A stretch of 30,000 bases of DNA from Prorocentrum cordatum (GCA_963575745.1 CAUYUJ010014359.1:371484-401483), one strand, 5' to 3'; counted from the stretch's first letter, positions 16,886 to 25,858 are shown. Program-made: numbers and translations. Notes: a model not told the origin generated them from the sequence alone.

Positions 16886-18418
16886 TCAGCCCGCGACGCA
16901 CTTCTTCGTCTGCGTGGCCACCCACTTCTTGGCCGCAGAGATCGCCTTGTCGCTGCTGCCGCCGTAGTCGGCGAACTTGTATGCAACCGACTGGCCTGCA
17001 CCTTTAAGGCCAGTTCGGCACGAGACCTGGTCGCGGGACCACTCCACCGAGTACGATGGCTTCGGGGGCTTCTTGCCCACATTCGCCTTCTTCTTCTTCT
17101 GCTTAGTCTTCTTATCGTCCGCCGCCTTCGCCGCAGCGGCAGTCTCCTTCGTCGACTTCTTGTTCTTCTTGATATTCTTGTTCTTCTTCTTCTTATTCTT
17201 CCCTTTCGCCTCCTCCGCCTTCGCCTCATCGGCCTTCCTCTTCTTATCACCAGCCGCGCTGGCCGCGGGGGCGCCACTCTCGGAGTCGGAGTCGTCGTCG
17301 CTGCCGTTGTCATCCGACTCGCTGTCGCTCAGCGACGGCGGTTTGTGGGACACGCTCGGCGTCTTGCCCCCCAGCTGCGCGTAGATCTTGTCCCTTGCCT
17401 CCTCCACGCTGTGCTTCGACGGCGTCTTGGCATCGGCCGACGCGGCGGGCGCGGGCGCCGCGTCGGCGAGCGGCGGCGGCTCGGCATGGTTGGGCGTGTA
17501 TCGCCTGAAGGGAACGTCGCGGTCGCGCAACGCGCCGCTGTCCTCGCGCCCGCGATTCAGCGCAATCGCCCTGTCGGCGAGCTGCAGCGCCATGTCGACA
17601 CTCGATTGCTCAGGAGAGCTCTTCAGGCGGGCTTTGTTCTCCCGCATCGGGACAGCGTCGCTCGACACGAGCAGCTGGGTGACGTCCAGCGGGCACTTGA
17701 CTGGGGCATCGCCACTTTCGGCGTACACGCGAGAATAGACGTCTCGGTGCGCCCTCCGCATGGCAACCGTGTCCGCGGGGAGCTTATCGACGAACGACGG
17801 CTCCACCTCGGCGAGGCGCTTGCACTCCTTCCACGGGAGGAGCTTCTTGGTGTACGATTTCGCCCTCTTGAAATAGCCGAACAAGGCCAACGGGGGCTGG
17901 CGCATTGCCCGCTCGAAGCCCTCCACCGCGAGGGCGGTGCACGTCACCATTTGGATCGTCGGCTCATGCAACGTGCGCAACCCGAGTTTTTTGCACGCCT
18001 GCATCATGACCGCAACTCGGCCCATGAAGTCGCTGTCCGTATCCAGTATGTCCGCCCACTGCGCCGCCGTCAGGTATGATGTGATCGACGTGAAGTCCTG
18101 CATGGGCGTCCTGGTCACCGACATCAGCTCTGCGCCCGCGGCAGCGTTGGCAACCAACATATTCGCCGACGTTGTGGCTAACTCCGTGATGCGGCCGAGC
18201 AGCATGGCCATCTTCTTCTTGCCGAATGGCATCTTGCCGATCTGCAAGTTCAGCGCGGCCGAGTCCTCGGCGGAGACGAAGGTCCACGGCTCCATAACGC
18301 GCATCGCCATGCCGCACTGCGCCGTCACGACCTCCTTATATGCATTGCTCCCCTTCTCAAGCTGAGAGAGGAACGACGCGGCGGCCTTCAGCTGCTCCAC
18401 CAGCGCGATGGCCGCCAT
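16886..18418 (-). CDS. Gene E: 510-aa protein with Lys-rich linker and possible DNA-binding C-terminus
   Basis: Start ATG at 18418 (MAAIALVEQLKAAASFLSQL), supported by the duplicated copy of the same start at 4695. Residues 1-290 look globular and mainly helical, with alternating hydrophobics and few repeats (for example WADILDTDSDFMGRVAVMMQ at 121-140). Residues 310-390 are Pro/Ala and Ser/Asp-rich. Residues 391-450 are a strongly basic Lys/Ala/Glu linker that could serve for nuclear localisation. Residues 455-505 form a compact module (YSVEWSRDQVSCRTGL...SVAYKFADYGGSSDKAISAA..KKW), whose strand-strand-strand-helix pattern recalls AP2/integrase-type DNA-binding domains. That last assignment is tentative. 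It is the rightmost gene of the element, with the longest upstream repeat region. Confidence 0.65.
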   Translation of the reverse strand: MAAIALVEQLKAAASFLSQLEKGSNAYKEVVTAQCGMAMRVMEPWTFVSAEDSAALNLQIGKMPFGKKKMAMLLGRITELATTSANMLVANAAAGAELMSVTRTPMQDFTSITSYLTAAQWADILDTDSDFMGRVAVMMQACKKLGLRTLHEPTIQMVTCTALAVEGFERAMRQPPLALFGYFKRAKSYTKKLLPWKECKRLAEVEPSFVDKLPADTVAMRRAHRDVYSRVYAESGDAPVKCPLDVTQLLVSSDAVPMRENKARLKSSPEQSSVDMALQLADRAIALNRGREDSGALRDRDVPFRRYTPNHAEPPPLADAAPAPAASADAKTPSKHSVEEARDKIYAQLGGKTPSVSHKPPSLSDSESDDNGSDDDSDSESGAPAASAAGDKKRKADEAKAEEAKGKNKKKKNKNIKKNKKSTKETAAAAKAADDKKTKQKKKKANVGKKPPKPSYSVEWSRDQVSCRTGLKGAGQSVAYKFADYGGSSDKAISAAKKWVATQTKKCVAG

Positions 18419-19599
18419 GATGCTAGCGCGGCGGCAACGGGGGCGCGCGCACCCGCCAGGGCCAGCAGCGGCTAACCAGTGGACGGCTGATCTAGCGGCA
18501 ATGACCGCACAGCGATCGAGATCGCTTTGCCCTCCACCGCCTCCGACTCCCCCCCCTCCCCAACCCTCCCCCTCCCTGATGCTCTTCACTCAATCCACCA
18601 CTTCCATCCGCTCTCTGGTCGAATAAGCTTCATCCTCCGCCTCATCACCCCCTCCTCTATACCATCCTCCTTACCCACTCCCGAGCGATCGCCATCGCTA
18701 CTACCTCCCCATGCACTCCCCCTCGCCCAAGCGGTCGCCACCGCTATTTCCCAGCGCCCCCACCCACCCCCACCCCCGCACCACCACCACCACCACCACC
18801 ACCACCACCACCACCACCACCACCACCACCACCACCACCACCACCACCACCACCACCCCCACCCCCACCCCACACCAACCCACCACCACCCCCCATCACC
18901 TCCGCCCCCTCGCCCCATCGCCCAAGCGATCTCCATCGCTACCTCCCAATCCACGCCCCCCTCGCCCAAGCGATCTCCACCGCTACCCCCCAATCCACGC
19001 CCCCCTCGCCCGAGCGATCTCCATCGCTACCTCCCCCCCCTCGCCCCTTCGCCCAAGCGATCGCCATCGCTACCTCCCAGTCCACGCCCTCCTCGCCCAA
19101 GCGATCTCCATCGCTACCTCCCCGTGCACCCCCGCCCCCACCCACCCTCGCCCCTTCGCCCAAGCGATCGCCATCGCTACCTCCCAAGCCACGCCCCGCT
19201 CGCCCCAGCGATCTCCATCGCTCCCAAGAACGCCCGTCCAGCGGGCCGAAAGCGCCTCCGAGAGGCCCCAACCTCCTGTATCACCCGAGGGGGGGACGGG
19301 AGAGACGATGGGGGACGGGAGAGGCGATGAGGGACGGGAGAGTTGATGGGGGACGGGAGAGATGATGGGGGACTGGAGAGATGATGGGGGACGGGGGAGA
19401 GAGAACCCAATACGTAAACCTAAAACATCCAGAAACCAAAACCTCACCAAAACAACTTCGACGTACCCAAAACCACCAGAATCCAAAACCTAAACCCAAA
19501 ACCTCAAGAACCCCAAACCTCCTCAAACCAACCTCGACGACGACGAGGGCGCCGTCCTCTCACCCATAGGGTGGATAGCCTCAACTCCAACACAAGGAA
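18350..19599. repeat. Segmental duplication, right copy (1.25 kb)
   Basis: Counterpart of 4627-5873 in the same orientation. It includes the gene E start, the upstream hairpin array (units at 18925, 18969, 19013, 19056 and 19100, about 44-bp period), the CAC tract (about 18779-18857) and the A/C-rich block. Because gene E is intact here, this is more likely the source copy. Confidence 0.93.
18459..18474 (-). promoter_or_regulatory. Spliced-leader-like motif upstream of gene E
   Basis: The minus strand reads TAGCCGCTGCTGGCCC, 41-56 nt upstream of the ATG. Its duplicate at 4736-4751 is closer to the spliced-leader core, suggesting this copy has drifted. Confidence 0.4.
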
Positions 19600-20255
19600 G
19601 TCCTTGTTCTGGAGTCCTGGGCGAGTTCCTGCCATCGTCGTCGTCACCGTCGTCTGAGGCAGCCTCGTCGCCATCATCATCATCGCCGTCATCATCGCCG
19701 TCATCATCATCATCATGATCGTCATCATCATCGCCATCATCGTCATCGCCTGTCATCATCACCATCGTCGTCGCCATCATCATCATCAACGTCGTCATCG
19801 TCATCATCAGCGACGTCATCATCATTGCCGTAGTCGTCGTCATCATCGTCAGGATCGTCGGCAATCGTCGTCATCATCATCATCGTCAGTGTTGTCAGTG
19901 TCGTCAGTATGGCCAGTATCGTAGTCATCGTCGTCGTAGTAGTCGTCATCGTCATCGTCGTTATCGTCATCATGCGCGTCACCGCGTCCATCGTTACCCA
20001 AGCGATCGCCATCGCTGCCTCCCCCACTCCTCTTCCTCCTCCTCGTCCTCCTCCTCCTCCTCCTCCTTCTCCTCCTCCTCCTCCTCCAAGCGATCGCCAT
20101 CGCTACCTCCCCAACTCTTCCTCCTCCTTCCCCATGCAAGCGATCGCCATCGCTACCTCCCCCAATTCACTCCTTTTGCGCGCGCGCGGCGCCCGCGGGC
20201 GCGCGGCGCGGCGCGGAGGAGGGAGGGAGGGAGGGGGAGGGAGGGAGGGAAGGAG
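19600..20255. other. CAT/CGT-rich trinucleotide region and right-end hairpins
   Basis: At 19635-19990 the DNA is almost entirely CATCAT/CGTCGT triplets. Three hairpin motifs (about 20000, 20089, 20139) are embedded in CTC-rich DNA, followed by a GC block and a GGGAGGGAGG run ending where the AT-rich subterminal region begins. I see no gene. Confidence 0.6.
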
Positions 20256-20515
20256 GTAACTTACAAGTTACTTATAAGTAACTTATAAGTAATAGTAAGT
20301 GATGGTGCCTAAAATGTGTTAAGTAACTTACAAGTACATATATGTAACTTACCCCGCTCGGCGATGGATGGAAAATAGTTAGAAGTAGCGCAAGTAAGTT
20401 TTTTTCGCAAGAGAAGCACTTAAAAACATATGCCCTTAGTTAGGGAACATACTCAACAAATGCTGTTACTTAACACAGAACAGAAGTAACTTACACCCAG
20501 CTATAGGTAGCTCGT
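20256..20515. repeat. Right subterminal repeat region
   Basis: Repeated TAACTTACAAGTTACTTATAAGTAACTTA-type words (for example 20257-20292, 20328-20340 and around 20485) and further AAGTAACTT words up to the terminal repeat. They match those of the left end but are more numerous. The AT-rich base composition contrasts with the interior. Confidence 0.75.
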
Positions 20516-20545
20516 AAGTGCGCTTAAGATCTTGGAGCCTTTAAG
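20516..20545 (-). repeat. Right terminal inverted repeat, 30 bp
   Basis: Perfect reverse complement of 3352-3381. Eleven bases further right begins a MITE of the TTAAGTCGGGC family, inserted almost at the boundary. Confidence 0.9.
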
Positions 20546-20556
20546 TGCATCTGGTG

Positions 20557-20716
20557 ATAAGTCGGGCGTGTCCCCCTACAGGGGGATTCCCGACGAAAAA
20601 TAAAAGATATCAAAAACATATTCCAAAATGGTGAAACAAATTCAAAAACAAGTCCCCAGACTATGTTTCGACTATTTTTCGAATATTCCCACTGTAGAGG
20701 GACAAGCCCGACTTGA
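20557..20716. mobile_element. MITE, TTAAGTCGGGC family, copy 2
   Basis: 160 bp. It begins ATAAGTCGGGCGTGTCCCCC and ends GTAGAGGGACAAGCCCGACTTGA. It is flanked by a perfect 8-bp target duplication, ATCTGGTG, at 20549-20556 and 20717-20724. The interior is AT-rich and non-coding. Confidence 0.92.
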
Positions 20717-20849
20717 ATCTGGTGGCCCAGGGCGGGGCCCCTCGCGAGGTGAAAAACGTCAGAACCTTTCGCTCTTTTTTTTTTTTTCTTCACGGCGCGA
20801 GCAGGCCTGGGTCCGCGGGTCAGAACTCGATCCCCGGACCCATGTTGGG

Positions 20850-21011
20850 TTAAGTCGGGCCCGCCCCTCTACAGGAGGAATCTTCAAAAATAGTCAAAAC
20901 ATAGTCAGGGGACGATGCTTTGAGCATTCTCTGCCTATTTTTGAATATTGTTTGGGTGTTTTTGAATTTTTCGTACAAGATCCCCCTGTAGGGGGGACAG
21001 GCCCGACTTGA
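20850..21011. mobile_element. MITE, TTAAGTCGGGC family, copy 3
   Basis: 162 bp. The ends TTAAGTCGGGCCCGCCCCTC and GTAGGGGGGACAGGCCCGACTTGA form inverted repeats. The flanking 8-mers ATGTTGGG (20842-20849) and ATCTTGGG (21012-21019) differ at one base, suggesting an older insertion. Confidence 0.88.
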
Positions 21012-21358
21012 ATCTTGGGGTCCTTTCCGGCCAGAATTTCGAGGCGGCTCCAGTCCTGGCGACGAGAGGCCCCCCAGAAGCCCCCGAGAGGCGAGAAACG
21101 TCCAGACAGTTTGACGCTCCACCCCCCTGGGAACCCCGAAACCTCGACCCTGGAAGGGGGGATCCCCCAGCGGGCGAGGCGCTGGGCGCAGTGGCGCGCG
21201 CCTGCGCGCGCCACACACCTCGCACGCCCGGGGGGGGGGAAGCTGCCCAGCAGCAGATGTTGTTCGAAGCCGACAGCGGGCGCCGTTGCGGGCAGGCGAC
21301 GCTCGCCCCGGGCTGACAGCGCCTGCGGCGACACCGACAGCGAATCCTAGGCATCATT

Positions 21359-21557
21359 CGGCGGCGAGCCCGGGGCATAGGTGAGAAGGGGCGGGTCTTC
21401 TCAGAAGGCACGGAAGTCCTCCGGATTTCCAACAATTGTTCTAAGCCTTCCCCGAAGACACAGACAAGTTCTCAGAAGGCGCGAGGGCTTCTGAGAAGCC
21501 CCGCCGCCTTCTGAGAAGGCCTCCTCCTTCTCATTTCCCTCCTTTCGCTCGCCGCCG
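21359..21557. repeat. Foldback repeat with CTTCTGAGAAGG palindromes, copy 1
   Basis: About 199 bp, bounded by CGGCGGCGAGC and GCTCGCCGCCG. It contains several CTTCTGAGAAGG/CTTCTCAGAAGG palindromes around a unique core, TTCTAAGCCTTCCCCGAAGA. The second copy is inverted at 24120-24306. Confidence 0.8.
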
Positions 21558-21559
21558 AA

Positions 21560-22540
21560 ACATACGTAGGACGCTGTTGGCCATCGTTCCCACCCTTTCC
21601 GTCCAGATGTCTGTCATCCGGACGCCCGCCTCTGGCCTGGGTCACATTCTGTTCGCGATGTGCCCCCGTGGATCTCAACCCCTTCCCCTGGGCTGGCCTT
21701 CCACCTCCAGTCGTGCTTCGACGGTCCCAGGACGGTCGGGGAGACGGCCTCCAGAGGCCGAGCGAGCAGAGAAACCGTCCATCACACGTTTTTTTTTTGG
21801 GTGGCGCCTAGGTGTTAGGGCACAGCAGGGGCAACGGTCGGGGGGGATAGTCCCAGGGCGGGATGCATCGACCCCCAGTTGCCCATTCATCGCCGATGGG
21901 GGCCTGATGGCCCGCCCCGCCGAGGCGCGCGCGGTGTCGCCGTCGAGGGCCCATCGCCGATCTATCGGCGATCTGTCGCCGATTCCAGGTCGATGTTTAT
22001 CCCCTCTGAGCTGCCCCCCCCCCCCCCTTTGGTGTTGCTCCCATCGCATTGAAGGACCACGTCCCAGAAATGATTTCGAGCACCCGGAAAAGTGTCGAAA
22101 GAGGGTCGAAAGAGTGTCGGACGAGTGTCTCCCATGGGGCCCGACACGTGAAAAATCCCTCGAGGTTCCGCACTTTTTTCTCCTGGTGCTCGAGATTCTC
22201 TCTGTTGATCGAGGCCGAAGCAGGCCGGAACCTCATAATCCCCCCCCCCGGGTATCCTTACGCCCTTCCGCGCGCGGGCCTCCGATCCCGCGAGAGGCTC
22301 CCCGGCGCTGGGCGACGCCTACGGCTTCTCCGCGGCCCTGCTCGCGGCCCGCGGCAAGCACGAGGAGCGGGCGCGGAGCAGCTCCTCGTTCGGATGCGCA
22401 GCTCCCGGGAGGTCATGATGCTGATTTCGCCCTGGTCCGAAGTCCGGCGAAATCCGGTCCAATCCGGCTTCATCCCGGTTTCATCCCGCTGGATCCCGCT
22501 GAATCCGGCTGAATCCTGTTTCATGCTTCCGACGAGAGCC
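21560..22540. other. Non-coding right flank, no gene recognised
   Basis: Contains short homopolymers (a T9 run near 21791, C runs near 22014) and a tract of ATCCGG/ATCCCG words at 22450-22520 (CCGGTTTCATCCCGCTGGATCCCGC) that looks like a decayed short tandem repeat. The long open frames here are composition-driven. Confidence 0.4.
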
Positions 22541-23110
22541 TCCCAGTAGCTGCCTCCTCATTTTCGCGGCCCTCCTCTCCTCCTTCCTCTCCCCCGCCCT
22601 CCGCTCCCTGCTCCTTCTCCCTCCTCCACGTCTCCTCTCCCTCCGCAATGGCACAGCATGAGTCATCTCCCGTCTCTCCTGACCACTTCCTGGCAGTGCT
22701 CCGCCCTCTCTGTGTAGGGTTCTTCAGACACAGGCCTTGTATCTGTTGTCGCATGGCATTTTTCAATCGAAACGTCGCTTGTGCCTCAAAACAGCGCTCC
22801 CGCTGCAGCGTTGGCCTCCTTTTAGGATCGAAGCTTTGCTCCCGTCGTTCAGAATGGCGCGCTCGCTTCAGCGCGGGCCACACTTGTGGATCCGAGTCCG
22901 TCCTCGTCATTGTTGCCCCGCTCCTTTCCCCCACCTCCACCTCCGCCTGGTCCTCCTGCTCCTCCCGCTCCTCCTACTCCGGCTCCTGCCGCTGCTGTTC
23001 CTTCTTGTCCATCTCCTTCCTCATCCTCCTTACGTAGCTTTCTCCTGTTCATCCTTGTGCTCATCCTCCTCCTCCTCCTCCTCTTCTTCCTCCTCCTCTT
23101 TCTCCACTAT
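22541..23110. other. Pyrimidine-rich low-complexity flank
   Basis: CTCCTC-type strands dominate 22550-22640 and 22915-23110, separated by ordinary sequence. There is no coding evidence. Confidence 0.45.
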
Positions 23111-23639
23111 CCACAGCTCCCCTTTTCTGAATACTCTTAACACAATGGGGTCCTTTTGGGAGTTCTTGGTCTGCTATGGCACCTTTCCGCGGATACAGAA
23201 AGAACAGCGCAATTGAGAAGGGTGGATGGGAGAGTCAGGATGTCAGGTATGTCGCGAGCGCACCTGGCTTGTCTCCCCCCTCTCCCTCCGCAGTCGCAAA
23301 CCATACATACTGCTGTCCTCCAAGGACGTGTTGAGAGTATCGCCCCATCCGCCCCAAACGGCAATATTTCTTATGTGTCTGTCCAGTCCGTTCGTCTTCG
23401 GTATTGCCAAACTTGTTCTCCCGCTGCAGCATCGGCTCCATTTCCGAGTTCGAGGTCCTTCAAAATTGTGTTCCTGCTTGCAGCATTGGACTTATTTCCG
23501 CGATTTCGGTCCGTCTCAATGGTGCTCCCGCCCTAGCGTCGGCCTCATTCCGCGCTTTCGGTCGTTCAACGAAGTGTTCGCGCTGTGGCGCTGGCCTCAT
23601 TTCTGCGTGTTTGTCCTTCTCGAAGGTGGTCCCGCTGCG
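23111..23639. other. Non-coding right flank
   Basis: Sequence with a loose recurrent pattern (TTTCCGCG, TTCGGTC, GTGCTCCCGC, GCCTCATTTC words, roughly every 50-55 bp at 23430-23640). This suggests an old tandem duplication. No gene is recognised. Confidence 0.35.
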
Positions 23640-23940
23640 TTGTCGGCGTCGTGTCCGCTACGCGATGCCGCTCTGCGATGCCACACACAGCTTTGCTCTA
23701 CAATGCTGTGGTGTGCAATGTTTGGCTACGCAATGCCGTACCGTGCTATATGGTGCATCGCCATGTCATAACATGCAGCGTAGTGCTATTGTCTGCACCG
23801 CGATGCGATACCATGCCTTGCTTTGTAATGCTATGCTTTGCAATTCTTGGCTACGCAATGCCACGCTTTTTTATGCCATGCTTCGCTCTGCCGTGCTCCC
23901 CTACGCCATTACATGCAATGCTAGGCTGTGGTGCGCCTAC
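23640..23940. repeat. Degenerate tandem array of TGCNATGC words
   Basis: About 300 bp made of variants of CTACGCAATGC, CATGCTTTG, GCGATGC and GTGCTAT, spaced about 10 bp apart. The spacing is close to one helical turn. It has low GC for this region and no meaningful translation. Confidence 0.75.
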
Positions 23941-24119
23941 GCTTGCTGGATCAATGTTTTTTTCGGCGCCCGACTATGCGAATAGTGAGGGGCTCTACGT
24001 ACTGGTCAGGGATGGGGGGGAGGGTTAGGACGTTAGATATGATGCGAGCGCACCTATCTTGTCTCCCCTCCTCTGTCCCTCCTCCGCACTTCTTCCCCTG
24101 TTCCTCCTCCACCCTCTCT

Positions 24120-24306
24120 CGGCGGCGAGCGAGGGGGGAAGTGAGAAGGAGAAGGCCTTCTGAGAAGGCGGCAGGACGCCCTCGCGCCTTCTGAGAAGTT
24201 TTCTGTGTCTTCGGGGAAGGCTTAGAACACTTCTCAGAAGGTTGGGCGACTGATGAGCCTTCTGAGAAGGCCCGCCCCTTTTCTCTTCCCCCCTCGCTCG
24301 CCGCCG
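24120..24306. repeat. Foldback repeat with CTTCTGAGAAGG palindromes, copy 2
   Basis: 187 bp. The ends CGGCGGCGAGCGAGGGGGGA and its complement are perfect inverted repeats; CTCTC abuts both sides and is a possible 5-bp target duplication. The core TCTTCGGGGAAGGCTTAGAA is the reverse complement of the copy 1 core, so the copies are inverted relative to each other. Confidence 0.8.
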
Positions 24307-25169
24307 ACTCTCTTCTCCCTTCTCCTCCTCCCTCCCCCTCCTCGTCTGCCCCTCTCCAGCCCCTCCGACGCCGTCCTCCTCTGCGCCCAGACCCCCGACG
24401 GATTGATGTGCGGATTCCCCGCATTTGCCATCGGCTTCGGCTTCGGGGGGCCGCCTTCGGGTCCAAAGGGCCACCAGAAGGTGGCCGGGGGGCGAAACTG
24501 CTGGCCCCGGAAGTGGTCGCAGTCGGTTGGGCCCGCGGAGCAGTCGGAGAGAGGACCACCACCAGGGGGTCACCTCCGGCGAGGAGGTCCCCGAGCTGGA
24601 GGATGGGGGACGTCTCGAGCGGGACGCCGCAGGGCAGGGGGACCACGCCACCAGGAGGGCCCTCCCCTGCTCCTCGCGATGGTGGTGGCCCAAGCAGGGA
24701 GGCGGGCCACCGAGGAGGTTCGAATGTCCAGGATCCCTCCGATCCTAGCGTCGCAAAGATTGTGACGGCGCCGGGTGATCTGCAGTGAAAATGCATAGGG
24801 CGGACGGGTAAGCTTCCCAATGGCATCTCTGCGTCCTTAGACCTGTTCGGCAGTGCGCCGTTTCAACTGGGGAAGGGGACGCTTCCTTTTCTCCGTCGCT
24901 TCGAGACTCGATCGGAGTTATGTTTCCGTATCTGTCTGCCTCCAGAGGCCGTGTTCTGTTCCCCGCACCCTCAAGCAACGATTCTCAGGCTGAACATCCG
25001 GTCCCGGTCAGTTGTCGCGAGGTGTGGGCCCCGCGTGGCCCGAGCCGCTGGAAGCGCCCTGTTCTAGGACAGCAGAACTGATATGGGTGCGGGCGGATGC
25101 GGGTCACTGTTCCTGGCCTGCTTTTCTCCAACTCGAGCCACCAGGAGAAGGAGACGCACACACCATAAG
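24307..25169. other. Non-coding right flank
   Basis: GC-rich sequence with long overlapping open frames on both strands but no protein signature. I see nothing supportable. Confidence 0.35.
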
Positions 25170-25319
25170 CATAAACTTGTGGCGCTCCGCGCGGATTTCT
25201 TGGATCCGCGCTGGGCCCCCTGGTGGCGCCTCCTGCGCCGCCCCTGGCGCGCTCCGCGCGCCAGGGAGGGGAGTCCAGCGCAGATCCAAGAAATCCGCAC
25301 GGACCGTCGACAGTTTATG
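25170..25319. mobile_element. 150-bp inverted-repeat element (MITE-like)
   Basis: The left arm CATAAACTTGTGGCGCTCCG continues into GCGGATTTCTTGGATCCGCGCTGG. It pairs with the right arm, CCAGCGCAGATCCAAGAAATCCGCAC running on to CAGTTTATG. The GC-rich centre is itself palindromic (CTGGCGCGCTCCGCGCGCCAG). Target duplications are not evident. Confidence 0.75.
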
Positions 25320-25858
25320 TTCATGCTGTTGCTTTTTGATTGTAGCCACGAATTGTACCTTCTTTCTCGTGTTCCTGGTTGCGATGCTAATGCTGCTGTT
25401 GCTGCTCACGGTGCTGCTTCTTGCCGTCGCCGTCCTAATGTTGGTTATCGTTTTTTTCTTCGTCCTCATTCGCGTTCGCTTCCTTTTCCTCTCCTTCGTC
25501 TGCCTCCTCTCCTCGACCCCCTTTTGGTGAACGAGCTGTCTCTCGCATCCTTTCGGTAATCGTTTCCGGCTCAAACTTATGTTCTTGCCTCTCTTCGTAA
25601 TCCCGAATGGCTTGCTCTTGTTCGTTTCCTCGTTTTCAGATTACGCCTCCTCCTCCTACATTCGACTATGTTGCTACCTGCTGTTCCTCCGAAGCCACTC
25701 TCACTGTCGTTGGCGCTTTCGTCACCACGCCTTCGCTGACCCTCGTGACACCATGCCTCCAAGGAAACTCCAGCTAAAGCTCAACCGGTGATTTTGAGAC
25801 AGACAGCGGACAGCCAAGCGCCCTGCCGGCTTGGTTGCAACGTGGCACCGCGATTTTG
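25320..25858. other. Non-coding right flank
   Basis: T/C-rich sequence with TTGCTGCT and CCTCCTC words. No gene is recognised. Confidence 0.35.

Larger units (their letters stand above)
3352..20545. mobile_element. Candidate giant DNA transposon, 17.2 kb
   Basis: The segment is delimited by two identical 30-bp sequences in inverted orientation, each beginning CTTAAAGGCTCCAAGATCTT. Inside each terminus lies AT-rich sequence with repeated AAGTTACTTATAAGTAA units. The interior differs sharply from both flanks: it is GC-rich, has five sizeable minus-strand genes, and carries dozens of AGCGAT-N4-ATCGCT hairpins that I do not find outside it. One gene product is transposase-like. A clear target-site duplication is not resolved. 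The left flank ends AGGCTCTG and the right flank begins TGCATCTG (5 of 8 bases match, sharing TCTG). It could instead be a nested cluster bounded by two copies of a smaller element, but the sharing of hairpin arrays across the whole interior argues for one unit. Confidence 0.7.

Noticed and set aside
15980-18079. 699-residue plus-strand open frame
   Set aside because: It spans hairpin arrays, CTC microsatellites and the complement of gene E. No domain is visible.
3352-20545. CACTA superfamily element
   Set aside because: The termini begin CTTAAAGG, not CACTA/CACTG, and no 3-bp target duplication is seen, although gene A has some Tnp2-like motifs.
22216-22512. Coding sequence in the right flank near ATCCGG repeats
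   Set aside because: Open frames overlap in several phases and encode repeated Ser/Gly/Ile/Arg words from a short DNA repeat.
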